Assembly (NCBI GenBank): GCA_028710085.1 | Contig: JAQUSU010000014.1 | Location: 1 to 34,749, forward strand | DNA: 34,749 nt | From: Anaerotignum sp. | GTDB taxonomy: Bacteria > Bacillota > Clostridia > Lachnospirales > Anaerotignaceae | Reading direction: 5' to 3' | Shown here: piece after piece, positions 21,379 to 30,574 of the stretch | Position numbering within the stretch: position 1 is the stretch's first letter | Layout: every line of letters starts with the position of its first letter | Made by a program: the position numbers and the translations under genes | Notes under the pieces: model-generated | Database searches by the model: none | What the model was told of the DNA's origin: nothing | The model's input: only the letters and a program-made list of their open reading frames with translations

Positions 21379-22008
21379 ATGAAATTGGTTCTCATTGGTG
21401 CACCCGCTGCAGGGAAAGGAACACAGGCTGCACGATTGGTTAAGCATTACGGTATTGCTCATATTTCTACGGGCGATATGCTGAGAGAAGAAGTTGCAAA
21501 GGGAACAGACTTAGGAAATCAGGCGAAGAGTATCATGGCGTCTGGCGGCTTAGTTTCCGATGAATTAATCATTGCTATTGTAAAAGAGAGAATCCAGAAG
21601 GATGACTGTAAAAGCGGTTTTATTTTGGATGGTTTCCCTCGTACAGTGGTGCAAGCCCAAAAACTTGATGAGATGGTAGCTCTAGATAAGGTAGTTTATA
21701 TTAACGCACCTGACGAGGTAATGCTGGCTAGACTGACAGCAAGAGAAACTTGCCCCAAGTGTGGTGCAACCTACAATAAATTGTTTTTACCTGCAAAGGT
21801 TTCCGGCGTTTGTGATGTTTGCGGTGAAGCGCTGACACAACGCAAGGATGATACAACCCAAGCAGGCCTAGCAAGAATCAAGACATTCCATGAGCAAAGT
21901 GAGCCTTTGGTTGCTTTTTATACAAAGAAGGGCATCTTAATCGAAGTGGATGGTATACGGCCAATAGATGAGATTACCAAGGCTATCGTAGAAGGTCTGG
22001 AGAGATAA
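21379..22008 (+). CDS. adk: adenylate kinase, with zinc-type LID cysteines
   Basis: MKLVLIGAPAAGKGTQAARLVKHYGIAHISTGDMLRE; LID CPKCGATYN...CDVCGEAL. Confidence 0.97.
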   Translation: MKLVLIGAPAAGKGTQAARLVKHYGIAHISTGDMLREEVAKGTDLGNQAKSIMASGGLVSDELIIAIVKERIQKDDCKSGFILDGFPRTVVQAQKLDEMVALDKVVYINAPDEVMLARLTARETCPKCGATYNKLFLPAKVSGVCDVCGEALTQRKDDTTQAGLARIKTFHEQSEPLVAFYTKKGILIEVDGIRPIDEITKAIVEGLER

Positions 22009-22009
22009 T

Positions 22010-22762
22010 ATGTCTATCACGATCAAAACAGAAAATCAGATTGGAAAGATGCGTAAAGCAGGCGAGCTTTTGGCGAAAGTTGAAGCGCTGATTGAAAAAA
22101 ATGTTTCACCGGGTGTGACAACAGCCTATCTGGATCAGCTGGCGGAAGACTATATCCGCTCTCATGGAGGGATTCCTTCTTTTAAAGGATACGGTGGATT
22201 TCCGGCAACACTTTGTACCTCGTTAAACGACGAGGTTGTGCACGGGATTCCCGGTAATAGAATATTAAAAGATGGAGACGTCCTAAGCGTTGATATGGGA
22301 TGCATTCTAAATGGCTATCATGCAGATATGGCTAGAAGTTATGCAGTTGGTGAAATTTCTGCGGAGGCAAAGAATTTGATTGAGGTGACGAAACAAAGCT
22401 TTTTTGAAGGCATAAAATTTGCAAAAGTGGGCAATCATCTTAATGAAATAGGCTCTGCCGTTCAAAAATACGTAGAAAAAAATGGTTTTTCAGTTGTTCG
22501 TGCTTATGTAGGCCATGGAATCGGAACAAAGCTGCATGAACCACCGGAAATTCCGAATTATAAAACGCTGGACAAAGGTGTTCGTTTGCAAAAAGGAATG
22601 ACTTTAGCCATTGAACCAATGGTGAATTTGGGAGATTGCAACGTTCGTGTTTTAAAAGACGGATGGACTGCAGTTACCAAAGATGGCAAGTGCTCGGCGC
22701 ATTATGAAAATACCATACTGATTACAGACGGTGAACCCGAAATTCTTACGTTAGCGCGATAG
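22010..22762 (+). CDS. map: type I methionyl aminopeptidase
   Basis: TENQIGKMRKAGELLAKVEALIEKNVSPGVTTAYLDQLAEDYIRSHG; YVGHGIGTKLHEPPEIPNY. Confidence 0.97.
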   Translation: MSITIKTENQIGKMRKAGELLAKVEALIEKNVSPGVTTAYLDQLAEDYIRSHGGIPSFKGYGGFPATLCTSLNDEVVHGIPGNRILKDGDVLSVDMGCILNGYHADMARSYAVGEISAEAKNLIEVTKQSFFEGIKFAKVGNHLNEIGSAVQKYVEKNGFSVVRAYVGHGIGTKLHEPPEIPNYKTLDKGVRLQKGMTLAIEPMVNLGDCNVRVLKDGWTAVTKDGKCSAHYENTILITDGEPEILTLAR

Positions 22763-22787
22763 ACAAAATATGATTGAGGTGATTGCG

Positions 22788-23063
22788 TTGGAATTTCAAG
22801 TTGGGCAAATCGTTTATTCCAAAGACGGACACGATAAGGGTCAGACAATGATGGTGCTTTCTGTTGAAGATAGATATCTATATCTAGCAAATGGAAAGAC
22901 GCGGATGCTTACAAAGCCCAAGCGTAAAAAAATCATTCACGTTCAGCCCATTAACTATGTGGACGCAGTTATGGCTGAAAAATTGACTCAGAATGAATAT
23001 GTTCTGGATTCGGATATTCGAAAAGCTATAAAGTCGTATCAAGAAAAAGCAGCAGACTGTTAA
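22788..23063 (+). CDS. KOW domain-containing RNA-binding protein (L14e/L6e/L27e-like)
   Basis: [54 protein letters not shown]; probable TTG start after TTGAGGTG. Confidence 0.8.
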   Translation: MEFQVGQIVYSKDGHDKGQTMMVLSVEDRYLYLANGKTRMLTKPKRKKIIHVQPINYVDAVMAEKLTQNEYVLDSDIRKAIKSYQEKAADC

Positions 23064-23076
23064 GGAGGTTCTTGGC

Positions 23077-23295
23077 TTGTCAAAAGATGACGTAATTGAA
23101 GTAGAAGGAACCATACTGGAAAAATTACCGAATGCTATGTTTCAGGTGGAGTTGGAAAACGGCCATCAGATACTGGCACATATTTCCGGGAAATTGCGCA
23201 TGAATTTTATCCGTATTTTGCCGGGTGATAAAGTATTAGTTGAAATGTCTCCCTATGATCTGACAAAGGGCAGAATTATCTGGAGAGCGAAATAA
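23077..23295 (+). CDS. infA: translation initiation factor IF-1
   Basis: [69 protein letters not shown] start after AAGGAGG. Confidence 0.97.
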   Translation: MSKDDVIEVEGTILEKLPNAMFQVELENGHQILAHISGKLRMNFIRILPGDKVLVEMSPYDLTKGRIIWRAK

Positions 23296-23311
23296 GGAAG
23301 GAGCGATCACA

Positions 23312-23425
23312 ATGAAGGTAAGACCATCTGTAAAACCTATGTGTGAAAAATGCAGAATTATTAAAAGAAAAGGTCGTGTAATGGTCATTTGTGAAAATCC
23401 CAAGCATAAACAGAAACAAGGCTGA
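23312..23425 (+). CDS. rpmJ: 50S ribosomal protein L36 (zinc-binding type)
   Basis: Short ORF absent from the track: [48 protein letters not shown]. Confidence 0.96.
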   Translation: MKVRPSVKPMCEKCRIIKRKGRVMVICENPKHKQKQG

Positions 23426-23638
23426 TATATATTATATGACTTATCCAAAGGGAATACCTTTAAGAGTCGTCTATAAATCCGTCAACGTACCGGGAGGAGC
23501 ATACAGTTAATAGCAGAGGCGGCGCGCAGGCTGACGGCTGCTCGCTCTGTTTGTAATGCCCAACGGGTATAAATTTATTTATGCGAATATTAAACGAAGC
23601 GATATATTGATGAAAATTATAGGAGGTGTAAGATATAC
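23426..23638 (+). promoter_or_regulatory. 213-nt structured intergenic leader before rpsM
   Basis: Unusually long gap within the cluster; AAAGG/CCTTT hairpin and a GC-rich stem-loop CAGAGGCG...GCAG/CTGC...CGCTCTG. Confidence 0.45.
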
Positions 23639-24007
23639 ATGGCACGTATTGCTGGTGTTGACTTACCAAGAGAAAAGCGCATTGAAATTGGTCTGACTTA
23701 TGTCTATGGCATTGGTCATCCTAGTGCAGTTCGTATCCTGAACGAAGCTGGTGTAGACCTGAATACAAGAGTAAGAGACTTAACTGATGATGAAGTAGCT
23801 AAAATTCGTGACGTCATTGACAAAACGCAAAGAGTTGAGGGTGACCTTAGAAGAGAAGTTGCATTAAACATCAAACGTCTGATTGAAATCGGCTGTTACA
23901 GAGGCATTCGCCATAGAAAAGGCTTGCCTGTAAGAGGACAAAAGACAAAGACAAACGCAAGAACCAGAAAAGGTCCTAGAAAGACCGTTGCGAATAAGAA
24001 GAAATAA
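23639..24007 (+). CDS. rpsM: 30S ribosomal protein S13
   Basis: [49 protein letters not shown]. Confidence 0.98.
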   Translation: MARIAGVDLPREKRIEIGLTYVYGIGHPSAVRILNEAGVDLNTRVRDLTDDEVAKIRDVIDKTQRVEGDLRREVALNIKRLIEIGCYRGIRHRKGLPVRGQKTKTNARTRKGPRKTVANKKK

Positions 24008-24031
24008 TCGATTTCAAAGGAGGTTTGAATA

Positions 24032-24430
24032 ATGGCTAAGAAAACTGTGAAAAAGACAACTCGCAGACGCCGTGACAAAAGAAAAGTAGAACGTGGCCAG
24101 GCTCACATTCAGTCTACTTTTAACAATACAATCGTTACAATCACTGATGCTGTTGGCAATGCTCTTTCTTGGGCAAGTGCAGGTCAGTTGGGATTTAGAG
24201 GTTCCAAAAAATCCACACCTTATGCAGCACAGATGGCAGCAGATACAGCTGCAAAGGCTGCATCCGACTATGGTCTTAAGACGATTGAAGTTTTTGTAAA
24301 GGGACCAGGTTCAGGCCGCGAAGCTGCAATCCGTGCATTGCAGGCTGCTGGTTTGGATGTTACAATGATTAGAGATGTAACACCCGTTCCTCACAATGGT
24401 TGTAGACCACCTAAACGCAGAAGAGTATAA
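24032..24430 (+). CDS. rpsK: 30S ribosomal protein S11
   Basis: [57 protein letters not shown]. Confidence 0.98.
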   Translation: MAKKTVKKTTRRRRDKRKVERGQAHIQSTFNNTIVTITDAVGNALSWASAGQLGFRGSKKSTPYAAQMAADTAAKAASDYGLKTIEVFVKGPGSGREAAIRALQAAGLDVTMIRDVTPVPHNGCRPPKRRRV

Positions 24431-24450
24431 TCATCAGGAGGTGTAGATAA

Positions 24451-25053
24451 ATGGCAAGAGATAGAGTACCCGTACTGAAGAGATGTAGATCCTTGAACTT
24501 GGATCCCGTTTTCCTTGGTATTGATAAAAAATCGAAGAAGCAAAACTTAAAAACAAACAAAAAAATGAGCGAATACGGCCTTCAGATGAGAGAAAAGCAG
24601 AAAGCAAAATTCATCTACGGCGTTTTGGAAAAGCAGTTCAGAGGCTACTATGCACAGGCTGAAAAAATTGCGAAAAAAGAAGGTATTCCCGGTGAAAACC
24701 TGCTTATGCTCTTAGAACTGAGATTGGACAACGTAATGTTCCGTCTTGGCTATGGCAGAACAAGAAAAGAAGCTAGACAGATTGTTCGTCACAAACACGT
24801 TACAATAAACGGCAAGCCCGTTGACATCCCTTCCTATATTGCTAAGGTTGGCGACGTGATTGAAGTGAAGGAAAAATATAAAACTATTCAGAGATACAAA
24901 GACGTTTTGGCTTCTACTGACGGCAGAATCGTTCCTGAATGGTTGTCCGCTGACCATGATGCATTAAGCGGTACAGTTTTAGCAAAACCCACAAGAGCAC
25001 AAATTGACGTTCCTGTTGAAGAAACATTTATCGTCGAATTGTACTCCAAATAA
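24451..25053 (+). CDS. rpsD: 30S ribosomal protein S4
   Basis: SEYGLQMREKQKAKFIYGVLEKQFRGYYAQAEK; RLDNVMFRLGYGRTRKEARQIVRHKHVTINGKPVDIPSY. Confidence 0.98.
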   Translation: MARDRVPVLKRCRSLNLDPVFLGIDKKSKKQNLKTNKKMSEYGLQMREKQKAKFIYGVLEKQFRGYYAQAEKIAKKEGIPGENLLMLLELRLDNVMFRLGYGRTRKEARQIVRHKHVTINGKPVDIPSYIAKVGDVIEVKEKYKTIQRYKDVLASTDGRIVPEWLSADHDALSGTVLAKPTRAQIDVPVEETFIVELYSK

Positions 25054-25143
25054 TCTGAAACGGTTGTGCAAAAAAGTCAATCAAAAAGCTGCGGGGCAAA
25101 ATGCCCTGCAGCGCCTTAATATAAAAAAGGGAGGTTTGAATGA

Positions 25144-26103
25144 GTGTTTGAATTTGAGAAACCTCGCATTGAGATTGCTGAGATGGCACCGGACGGAACT
25201 TATGGCAAGTTTGTGGTAGAGCCTTTGGAAAGAGGCTATGGCACAACATTGGGAAATTCCCTGAGAAGAATTTTACTTTCATCTCTTCCTGGGGCGGCTG
25301 TCAGCAACGTAAAAATTGATGGTGTGCTTCATGAGTTTAGTGTAATTCCCGGCGTGAAAGAAGACGTCACAGAAATTATCCTGAACTTAAAAGGACTTGC
25401 AATTAAAAACACCAGCGAAGGCAATGAACCTAAAACTGCGTATATTGACGTTGAGGGTGAAGGAGAAGTAAAAGGCTCTGATATTAAAGCCGATAGTGAT
25501 ATTGAGATTTTAAATCCTGATCATCACATTGCAACACTTTCCGGTGGCGCTGGCAGCAAGCTTTATATGGAAATAACCATCAACAAGGGACGCGGCTATA
25601 TTGGTGCAGACAAGAACAAAAAGGATGACCAACCTATTGGCATGCTTCCTGTTGACAGCATTTTCACACCCGTTACAAGAGTAAATTTCCTTGTGGAAAA
25701 TACTCGTGTAGGTCAGATCACTGACTATGACAAATTGTCTTTGGAAGTGTGGACCAATGGCACCATCGCGCCAGACGATGCAGTGAGCTACGGTGCGAAG
25801 ATTTTGAATGAGCATCTAAACCTGTTTATTGATCTTTCGGATAATGCAAAGGATGCTTCTATTATGGTTGAAAAAGAAGAAGGTAAGAAGGAAAAGGTTC
25901 TTGAAATGAGTATTGAAGAGCTTGACCTTTCTGTGCGTTCTTACAACTGCTTGAAAAGAGCAGGCATCAACACAGTAGAGGACTTGGCAAACAAGACGGA
26001 AGAGGAAATGATGAAAGTTAGAAATCTGGGACGCAAGTCTTTGGAAGAAGTATTAAACAAAATGGCAGAGCTTGGCTTGGCATTAAGACCTAGCGACGAG
26101 TAA
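25144..26103 (+). CDS. rpoA: DNA-directed RNA polymerase subunit alpha
   Basis: [32 protein letters not shown]-terminal [47 protein letters not shown] start. Confidence 0.98.
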   Translation: MFEFEKPRIEIAEMAPDGTYGKFVVEPLERGYGTTLGNSLRRILLSSLPGAAVSNVKIDGVLHEFSVIPGVKEDVTEIILNLKGLAIKNTSEGNEPKTAYIDVEGEGEVKGSDIKADSDIEILNPDHHIATLSGGAGSKLYMEITINKGRGYIGADKNKKDDQPIGMLPVDSIFTPVTRVNFLVENTRVGQITDYDKLSLEVWTNGTIAPDDAVSYGAKILNEHLNLFIDLSDNAKDASIMVEKEEGKKEKVLEMSIEELDLSVRSYNCLKRAGINTVEDLANKTEEEMMKVRNLGRKSLEEVLNKMAELGLALRPSDE

Positions 26104-26126
26104 ACCTTTGCCTGTTACTATTATTG

Positions 26127-26186
26127 CCGTACGATTACGCCTTCACATAAGCCCGAGGAGCAGTGGCGGCGGGCACTATCGTATGG
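26127..26186 (+). promoter_or_regulatory. nested stem-loop leader upstream of rplQ
   Basis: 9-bp helix CCGTACGAT (26127-26135)/ATCGTATGG (26178-26186, one G-U) enclosing GCCCG (26151-26155)/CGGGC (26170-26174). Confidence 0.5.
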
Positions 26187-26210
26187 AGATCATCAAGGAG
26201 GATACAAACC

Positions 26211-26753
26211 ATGCATGCATCCGGTTATAGAAAACTTGGGAAAACAACACCTCAAAGAAAGGCGTTGTTGAGAAACCAAGTAACAAATTTGCTGTATCAC
26301 GGCAAAATTAAAACAACAGAAACAAGAGCGAAAGAAGTAAGAAGAATCGCTGAAAAATTGATTACCATTGCTGTAAAAGAAAAAGACAACTTTGAAGAAG
26401 TAGAAGTAACCGCAAAAGTAGCAAAGAAAGATGCTGCCGGCAAGCGTGTGAAGGAAGTTGTAAACGGCAAGAAAGTAACTGTTTATGATGAAGTAAAGAA
26501 AACAGTGAAGAAGGATAAACCTTCCAGACTTGCAGCGAGACGTCAGCTGTTGGCTTACCTTTACCCTGTAACTGAAGTTCCTGCTGATGGCAAGAAGGTT
26601 AGAAGCTTGAGCAAAGAAGTTGACATGGCAGAAAAAATGTTTGATGAAGTTGCTCCTAAGTTTGCAGGCCGTAACGGTGGTTACACAAGAATCGTAAAGC
26701 TGGGCGCAAGAAAAGGCGACGGCGCTATGGAAGTATTCATCGAATTGGTTTAA
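26211..26753 (+). CDS. rplQ: 50S ribosomal protein L17 with central insertion
   Basis: [50 protein letters not shown]...; starts at [10 protein letters not shown] after CAAGGAGG. Confidence 0.96.
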   Translation: MHASGYRKLGKTTPQRKALLRNQVTNLLYHGKIKTTETRAKEVRRIAEKLITIAVKEKDNFEEVEVTAKVAKKDAAGKRVKEVVNGKKVTVYDEVKKTVKKDKPSRLAARRQLLAYLYPVTEVPADGKKVRSLSKEVDMAEKMFDEVAPKFAGRNGGYTRIVKLGARKGDGAMEVFIELV

Positions 26754-26769
26754 TTTAAGTGAATGAAAG

Positions 26770-26810
26770 AGGTATCATCCTACTGCAAGGTGTGGGTGGT
26801 ACTTTTTTTT
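26770..26810 (+). terminator. intrinsic terminator after rplQ
   Basis: AGGTATCATCC...GGGTGGTACTTTTTTTT hairpin plus T8. Confidence 0.75.
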
Positions 26811-26949
26811 AGTTGTTTCGAAAAGGTAGCAGGGGAAAAAGAGGTACTCTTCTGGTAATATCTAGAAATATATGCCATGATGGGTTCAGAGAATTTCAAA
26901 TTTTAGAGGGAGTCAATGCCAATAGAAAATCCTGGATGGAGGTCTTATT

Positions 26950-27327
26950 TTGAAAAAAAGAAATTATTTGATTGCGCTAGCAGTGATTGGTTTCATTTAT
27001 CTTTGGAATCAGGAGCCTCCTGAGGGTATGGGAATGACAAATCGGTTTATTGGTACTTATGCTTGTGAAACAAATCAAGAATGTTATATCACTGTATATT
27101 CTGAGGGCGATTTTTATTATTACGATCAGGGGATTTTTTACTATAAAGGCTATTTTAGAGAATTTACAGAAGACACCTACGAGCTGGCAGGGAAAAAAAT
27201 TAAGCCACAACGAATCACGAGCAAAGATCGTTTTTTTCAATTCTTAGATGCTGAGGAAGAATTGAATTTTAAGAAAATAAGTGACATACCTATGATTACA
27301 GTAACAGTCGAAGAGTTGGCAGAATAA
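26950..27327 (+). CDS. hypothetical membrane-anchored/secreted small protein (125 aa)
   Basis: N-terminal MKKRNYLIALAVIGFIYLW hydrophobic signal/anchor; RBS GGAGGT before a TTG start; followed by a terminator. Confidence 0.65.
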   Translation: MKKRNYLIALAVIGFIYLWNQEPPEGMGMTNRFIGTYACETNQECYITVYSEGDFYYYDQGIFYYKGYFREFTEDTYELAGKKIKPQRITSKDRFFQFLDAEEELNFKKISDIPMITVTVEELAE

Positions 27328-27377
27328 AAAAATCCCGCACAGAAAGCTGTGACTGGGATTTTTATTTTTTATGAGAT
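27328..27377. terminator. bidirectional intrinsic terminator
   Basis: AAAAAAATCCC-GCACAG-AAAG-CTGTG-ACT-GGGATTTTTATTTTTT between convergent ORFs. Confidence 0.8.
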
Positions 27378-27383
27378 GTTTTT

Positions 27384-27563
27384 TTAGTGGAGGACGGAAG
27401 CCAGAGTGGCATCGTCTTCATAGGTTTGTTCAGCATGAATTGCCGTGATGTTCTCCTTCTCGTGTGCATCCTGCACCGCTATGGTCAGAGACATAAATGC
27501 AAAAAAGGAAAGGGAAAAGGCTAAAATCGAAGCACCTGCCAGTTTCAAAAGTTGTTTTTTCAT
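27384..27563 (-). CDS. hypothetical small secreted or membrane peptide (59 aa)
   Basis: MKKQLLKLAGASILAFSLSFFAFMSLTIAVQDAHEKENITAIHAEQTYEDDATLASVLH; RBS GAAGGGAGAG upstream on the minus strand; preceded by a direct-repeat array. Confidence 0.65.
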   Translation of the reverse strand: MKKQLLKLAGASILAFSLSFFAFMSLTIAVQDAHEKENITAIHAEQTYEDDATLASVLH

Positions 27564-27629
27564 AAATATCTCTCCCTTCAAAATAATTTATTTGTATTTA
27601 TATTGTAGCACAAAGATTTTATTAGTAGG

Positions 27630-27678
27630 TTACAGCCCGTTTACGTTGGAATTACAGTCAGCTTACATCTTTATTACG
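27630..27678 (-). promoter_or_regulatory. five direct repeats TTACR-N6 with exact 11-bp period (candidate response-regulator binding array)
   Basis: TTACA 27630, TTACG 27641, TTACA 27652, TTACA 27663, TTACG 27674; adjacent to a minus-strand -10-like TACAAT at 27602-27607. Confidence 0.6.
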
Positions 27679-27825
27679 ATAATATTTCGGGACATTTCCT
27701 ATGCTTTTACTATAGCAGAAAAAATAGAAAACATTTTTAAGATATTATTAGGAAGGGCAGAGAAAAAACAGAAGATTTTATTAAGCGTTGGGGGGCATAC
27801 TTTTTTAGTAGAAAGGGTATTTACC

Positions 27826-27854
27826 TTGACTTTTTGACGGAAAACTCGTATCCT
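27826..27854 (+). promoter_or_regulatory. candidate promoter for the ecf operon
   Basis: TTGACT-N17-TATCCT upstream of ecfA1. Confidence 0.55.
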
Positions 27855-27924
27855 ATTGATAGCTGTGAGCAATCATTGTCATAGACTTAAGAGGAAGAAA
27901 ATTCCTTAAAGAAAAGGTGAAGTT

Positions 27925-28791
27925 ATGAAGATGGTGAAGGCCGAAGGTCTAACGTATGAATATATTAAAATGCTTGAAACAGACCACGGCACTGAAGAAG
28001 AAAAAGTCTCTGCGTTAAAGGCAGTTAATTTGGAAATTGAAAAAGGCGAATTTGTGGTTGTTTTAGGACATAACGGTTCGGGGAAGTCTACGTTTGCAAA
28101 GCACATTAATGCCTTGCTTGAGCCGACGAAGGGGACCTTGTGGATCAAAGGTATGAACACGAAAAATAACGAGTTGGTTTGGGAGATTCGCCAGACAGCA
28201 GGTATGGTTTTTCAAAATCCCGATAACCAGCTGGTGGCAACGATTGTGGAAGAGGATATTGCTTTTGGCCCTGAAAATATGGGTGTTGCGCCGGAGGAAA
28301 TCCGCCAGCGTGTGGATGAAGCGTTAGCCACGGTGCGTATGCAAAAATATGCCACACATTCACCGTCAAAGCTTTCCGGTGGGCAGAAGCAGCGCATCGC
28401 CATTGCAGGTGTCTTGGCAATGAAGCCCGATTGTATCGTTTTCGATGAACCAACGGCAATGCTGGACCCTGTGGGGCGCAAAGAGGTTATGGAAACCATT
28501 GAACGCTTAAATAAAGAAGACGGCATTACCATTATACTGATTACACATTACATGGACGAGGCGGTTCGTGGTGATCGGGTTTATGTAATTGACGATGGCG
28601 AGGTAGTCATGGAGGGAAAGCCGAAAGAGATTTTTTCTCAGGTTGAACGGCTGCAACGCTACGGTTTAGATGTGCCACAGGTAACGGAGGTTGCTCATTT
28701 TTTGCGCATGGAAGGCATTGACATACCAGCAGATATTTTAACGGTGGAGGAAATGGTAGGTGCATTATGTCAATTAAAATTAACCACTTAA
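27925..28791 (+). CDS. ecfA1: energy-coupling factor transporter ATPase EcfA1
   Basis: Walker [10 protein letters not shown], signature [33 protein letters not shown]; cluster position. Confidence 0.93.
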   Translation: MKMVKAEGLTYEYIKMLETDHGTEEEKVSALKAVNLEIEKGEFVVVLGHNGSGKSTFAKHINALLEPTKGTLWIKGMNTKNNELVWEIRQTAGMVFQNPDNQLVATIVEEDIAFGPENMGVAPEEIRQRVDEALATVRMQKYATHSPSKLSGGQKQRIAIAGVLAMKPDCIVFDEPTAMLDPVGRKEVMETIERLNKEDGITIILITHYMDEAVRGDRVYVIDDGEVVMEGKPKEIFSQVERLQRYGLDVPQVTEVAHFLRMEGIDIPADILTVEEMVGALCQLKLTT

Positions 28792-29624
28792 CACATATAT
28801 ATAATTCGGGTACTGCCTTTGAAAAAAAGGCTTTGGACGATGTTTCCATAGAAATTAAAAAAGGCGAATTTGTTGGTTTAATTGGGCACACTGGCTCAGG
28901 CAAATCAACTTTAATTCAACATTTGAATGGCATTATTGCCCCCACACAGGGGGAAATTTTACTGGATGGGGAAAATATCCACAAGGATAAGGCAAAGCTG
29001 AAAGAGGTGCGCCGGCGCATTGGCTTGGCGTTTCAATATCCTGAATATCAGCTTTTTGAAATGACGGTATATAAGGATGTTGCTTTTGGCCCTACGAATA
29101 TGCAGCTATCGAAGGAAGAGATCCATGCCAATGTGGTGTCTGCACTGGAAACTGTTGGAATTGCGCCAGAATTATACGAAAAATCCCCCTTTGAATTATC
29201 AGGTGGGCAGAAACGTCGTGTTGCCATTGCAGGCGTATTGGCCATGAACCCCGAGGTTCTGATTTTAGATGAACCAACGGCAGGGCTAGACCCAAAAGGC
29301 CGGGATGAAATTTTGCAGGCCATCAAACGGCTTCATGAGGAACGAGGAATTACAGTGATTTTAGTGAGCCATAGTATGGAAGATGTTGCGAAATTGGTGG
29401 AGCGTATTATTGTAATGCATGAGGGGAAAATTTCAATGGTGGGAACGCCGAAGGAGGTTTTTCGCCATGTAGAGATGCTGGAATCCATTGGCTTGGCGGC
29501 GCCTCAGGTAAGTTATGTTTTTACAGCATTAAAAGAAAAAGGCTATGATGTGCCTTTGGATGTATATACCGTTGAGGAAGCAAAAAAAGTATTATTAGAT
29601 TTTGTAAAGCAGGTGAGCGTATGA
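28767..29624 (+). CDS. ecfA2: energy-coupling factor transporter ATPase EcfA2
   Basis: Walker [50 protein letters not shown]; overlaps ecfA1 by 25 bp. Confidence 0.93.
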   Translation: MSIKINHLTHIYNSGTAFEKKALDDVSIEIKKGEFVGLIGHTGSGKSTLIQHLNGIIAPTQGEILLDGENIHKDKAKLKEVRRRIGLAFQYPEYQLFEMTVYKDVAFGPTNMQLSKEEIHANVVSALETVGIAPELYEKSPFELSGGQKRRVAIAGVLAMNPEVLILDEPTAGLDPKGRDEILQAIKRLHEERGITVILVSHSMEDVAKLVERIIVMHEGKISMVGTPKEVFRHVEMLESIGLAAPQVSYVFTALKEKGYDVPLDVYTVEEAKKVLLDFVKQVSV

Positions 29625-30445
29625 TTCGGGATATTACCATTGGGCAGTTTTACCCTGTGGATTCCCAAATCCATCGGTTAGATGCCAGAGTAAAGCTTAC
29701 AATGACGTTTATTTTTATCATAACATTATTTATGGTAAACAGTTTTATTGGATATTTTTTTGTGGTTACTGCGTTGTTGGCGGTAATAAAAGTTTCTAAG
29801 GTTCCCATAAAATTCATGCTTAAAGGCATAAAAAGCATCATGATTATCATTATATTTACGGCTGTGATTAACTTGTTTATGACGCGAGGGGAACACATTC
29901 TTTGGCAATGGGGATTTTTGAGCATAACCCTTGAGGGTGTTTTTTTGGCGCTTAAAATGTGTATTCGTTTGGTACTGCTGATTATTGGCTCCTCTGTTCT
30001 TACCCTTACCACTACGCCGATTCAGCTGACAGATGGCATTGAATTTATGCTGCGTCCATTCAAAAAAATAGGGGTTCCGGCCCATGAAATTGCAATGATG
30101 ATGACGATTGCACTGCGCTTTATTCCTACCTTGCTGGATGAAACGGATAAAATCATGAAGGCACAACAGGCAAGAGGGGCGGACTTTGATACAGGGAATT
30201 TAATGCAAAAAGCAAAAAGCCTAATTCCCATTCTTGTGCCGCTGTTTATATCTGCATTTCGCCGTGCAGAGGAACTGGCTATGGCGATGGAGGCAAGGTG
30301 CTATCATGGGGATGAAAATAGAACCAGAATGAACCGTATGATCATGCAACGACGGGATTATCGTGCTTTGATGATAGGGCTAGTGTATATTGTGGCAATT
30401 TTAGGGTTGCGGTATTTGCCTCATTTATTTCCTTTCATAATATAG
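29621..30445 (+). CDS. ecfT: energy-coupling factor transporter transmembrane protein EcfT
   Basis: DITIGQFYPVDSQIHRLDARVKL; AQQARGADFDTGNLMQKAKSLIPILVPLFISAFRRAEELAMAMEARCY. Confidence 0.94.
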   Translation: MIRDITIGQFYPVDSQIHRLDARVKLTMTFIFIITLFMVNSFIGYFFVVTALLAVIKVSKVPIKFMLKGIKSIMIIIIFTAVINLFMTRGEHILWQWGFLSITLEGVFLALKMCIRLVLLIIGSSVLTLTTTPIQLTDGIEFMLRPFKKIGVPAHEIAMMMTIALRFIPTLLDETDKIMKAQQARGADFDTGNLMQKAKSLIPILVPLFISAFRRAEELAMAMEARCYHGDENRTRMNRMIMQRRDYRALMIGLVYIVAILGLRYLPHLFPFII

Positions 30446-30574
30446 CAGATTAAATTTATTTGAATAAGAAGTATTTGTTTTATCCAGCCTATGAAAATAG
30501 CTTTTGGATTAAAAATGGTAGCCGCAAGAGGGAGAGCGTTGCATCTCCTTTTTCAATGAGTTAGGAGGATTTCA

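Noticed and set aside
27630-27678. Tandem repeat by replication slippage as an explanation for the TTACR array
   Set aside because: The 6-nt spacers are all different, so only the box and the phase repeat, which fits binding sites better than slippage.
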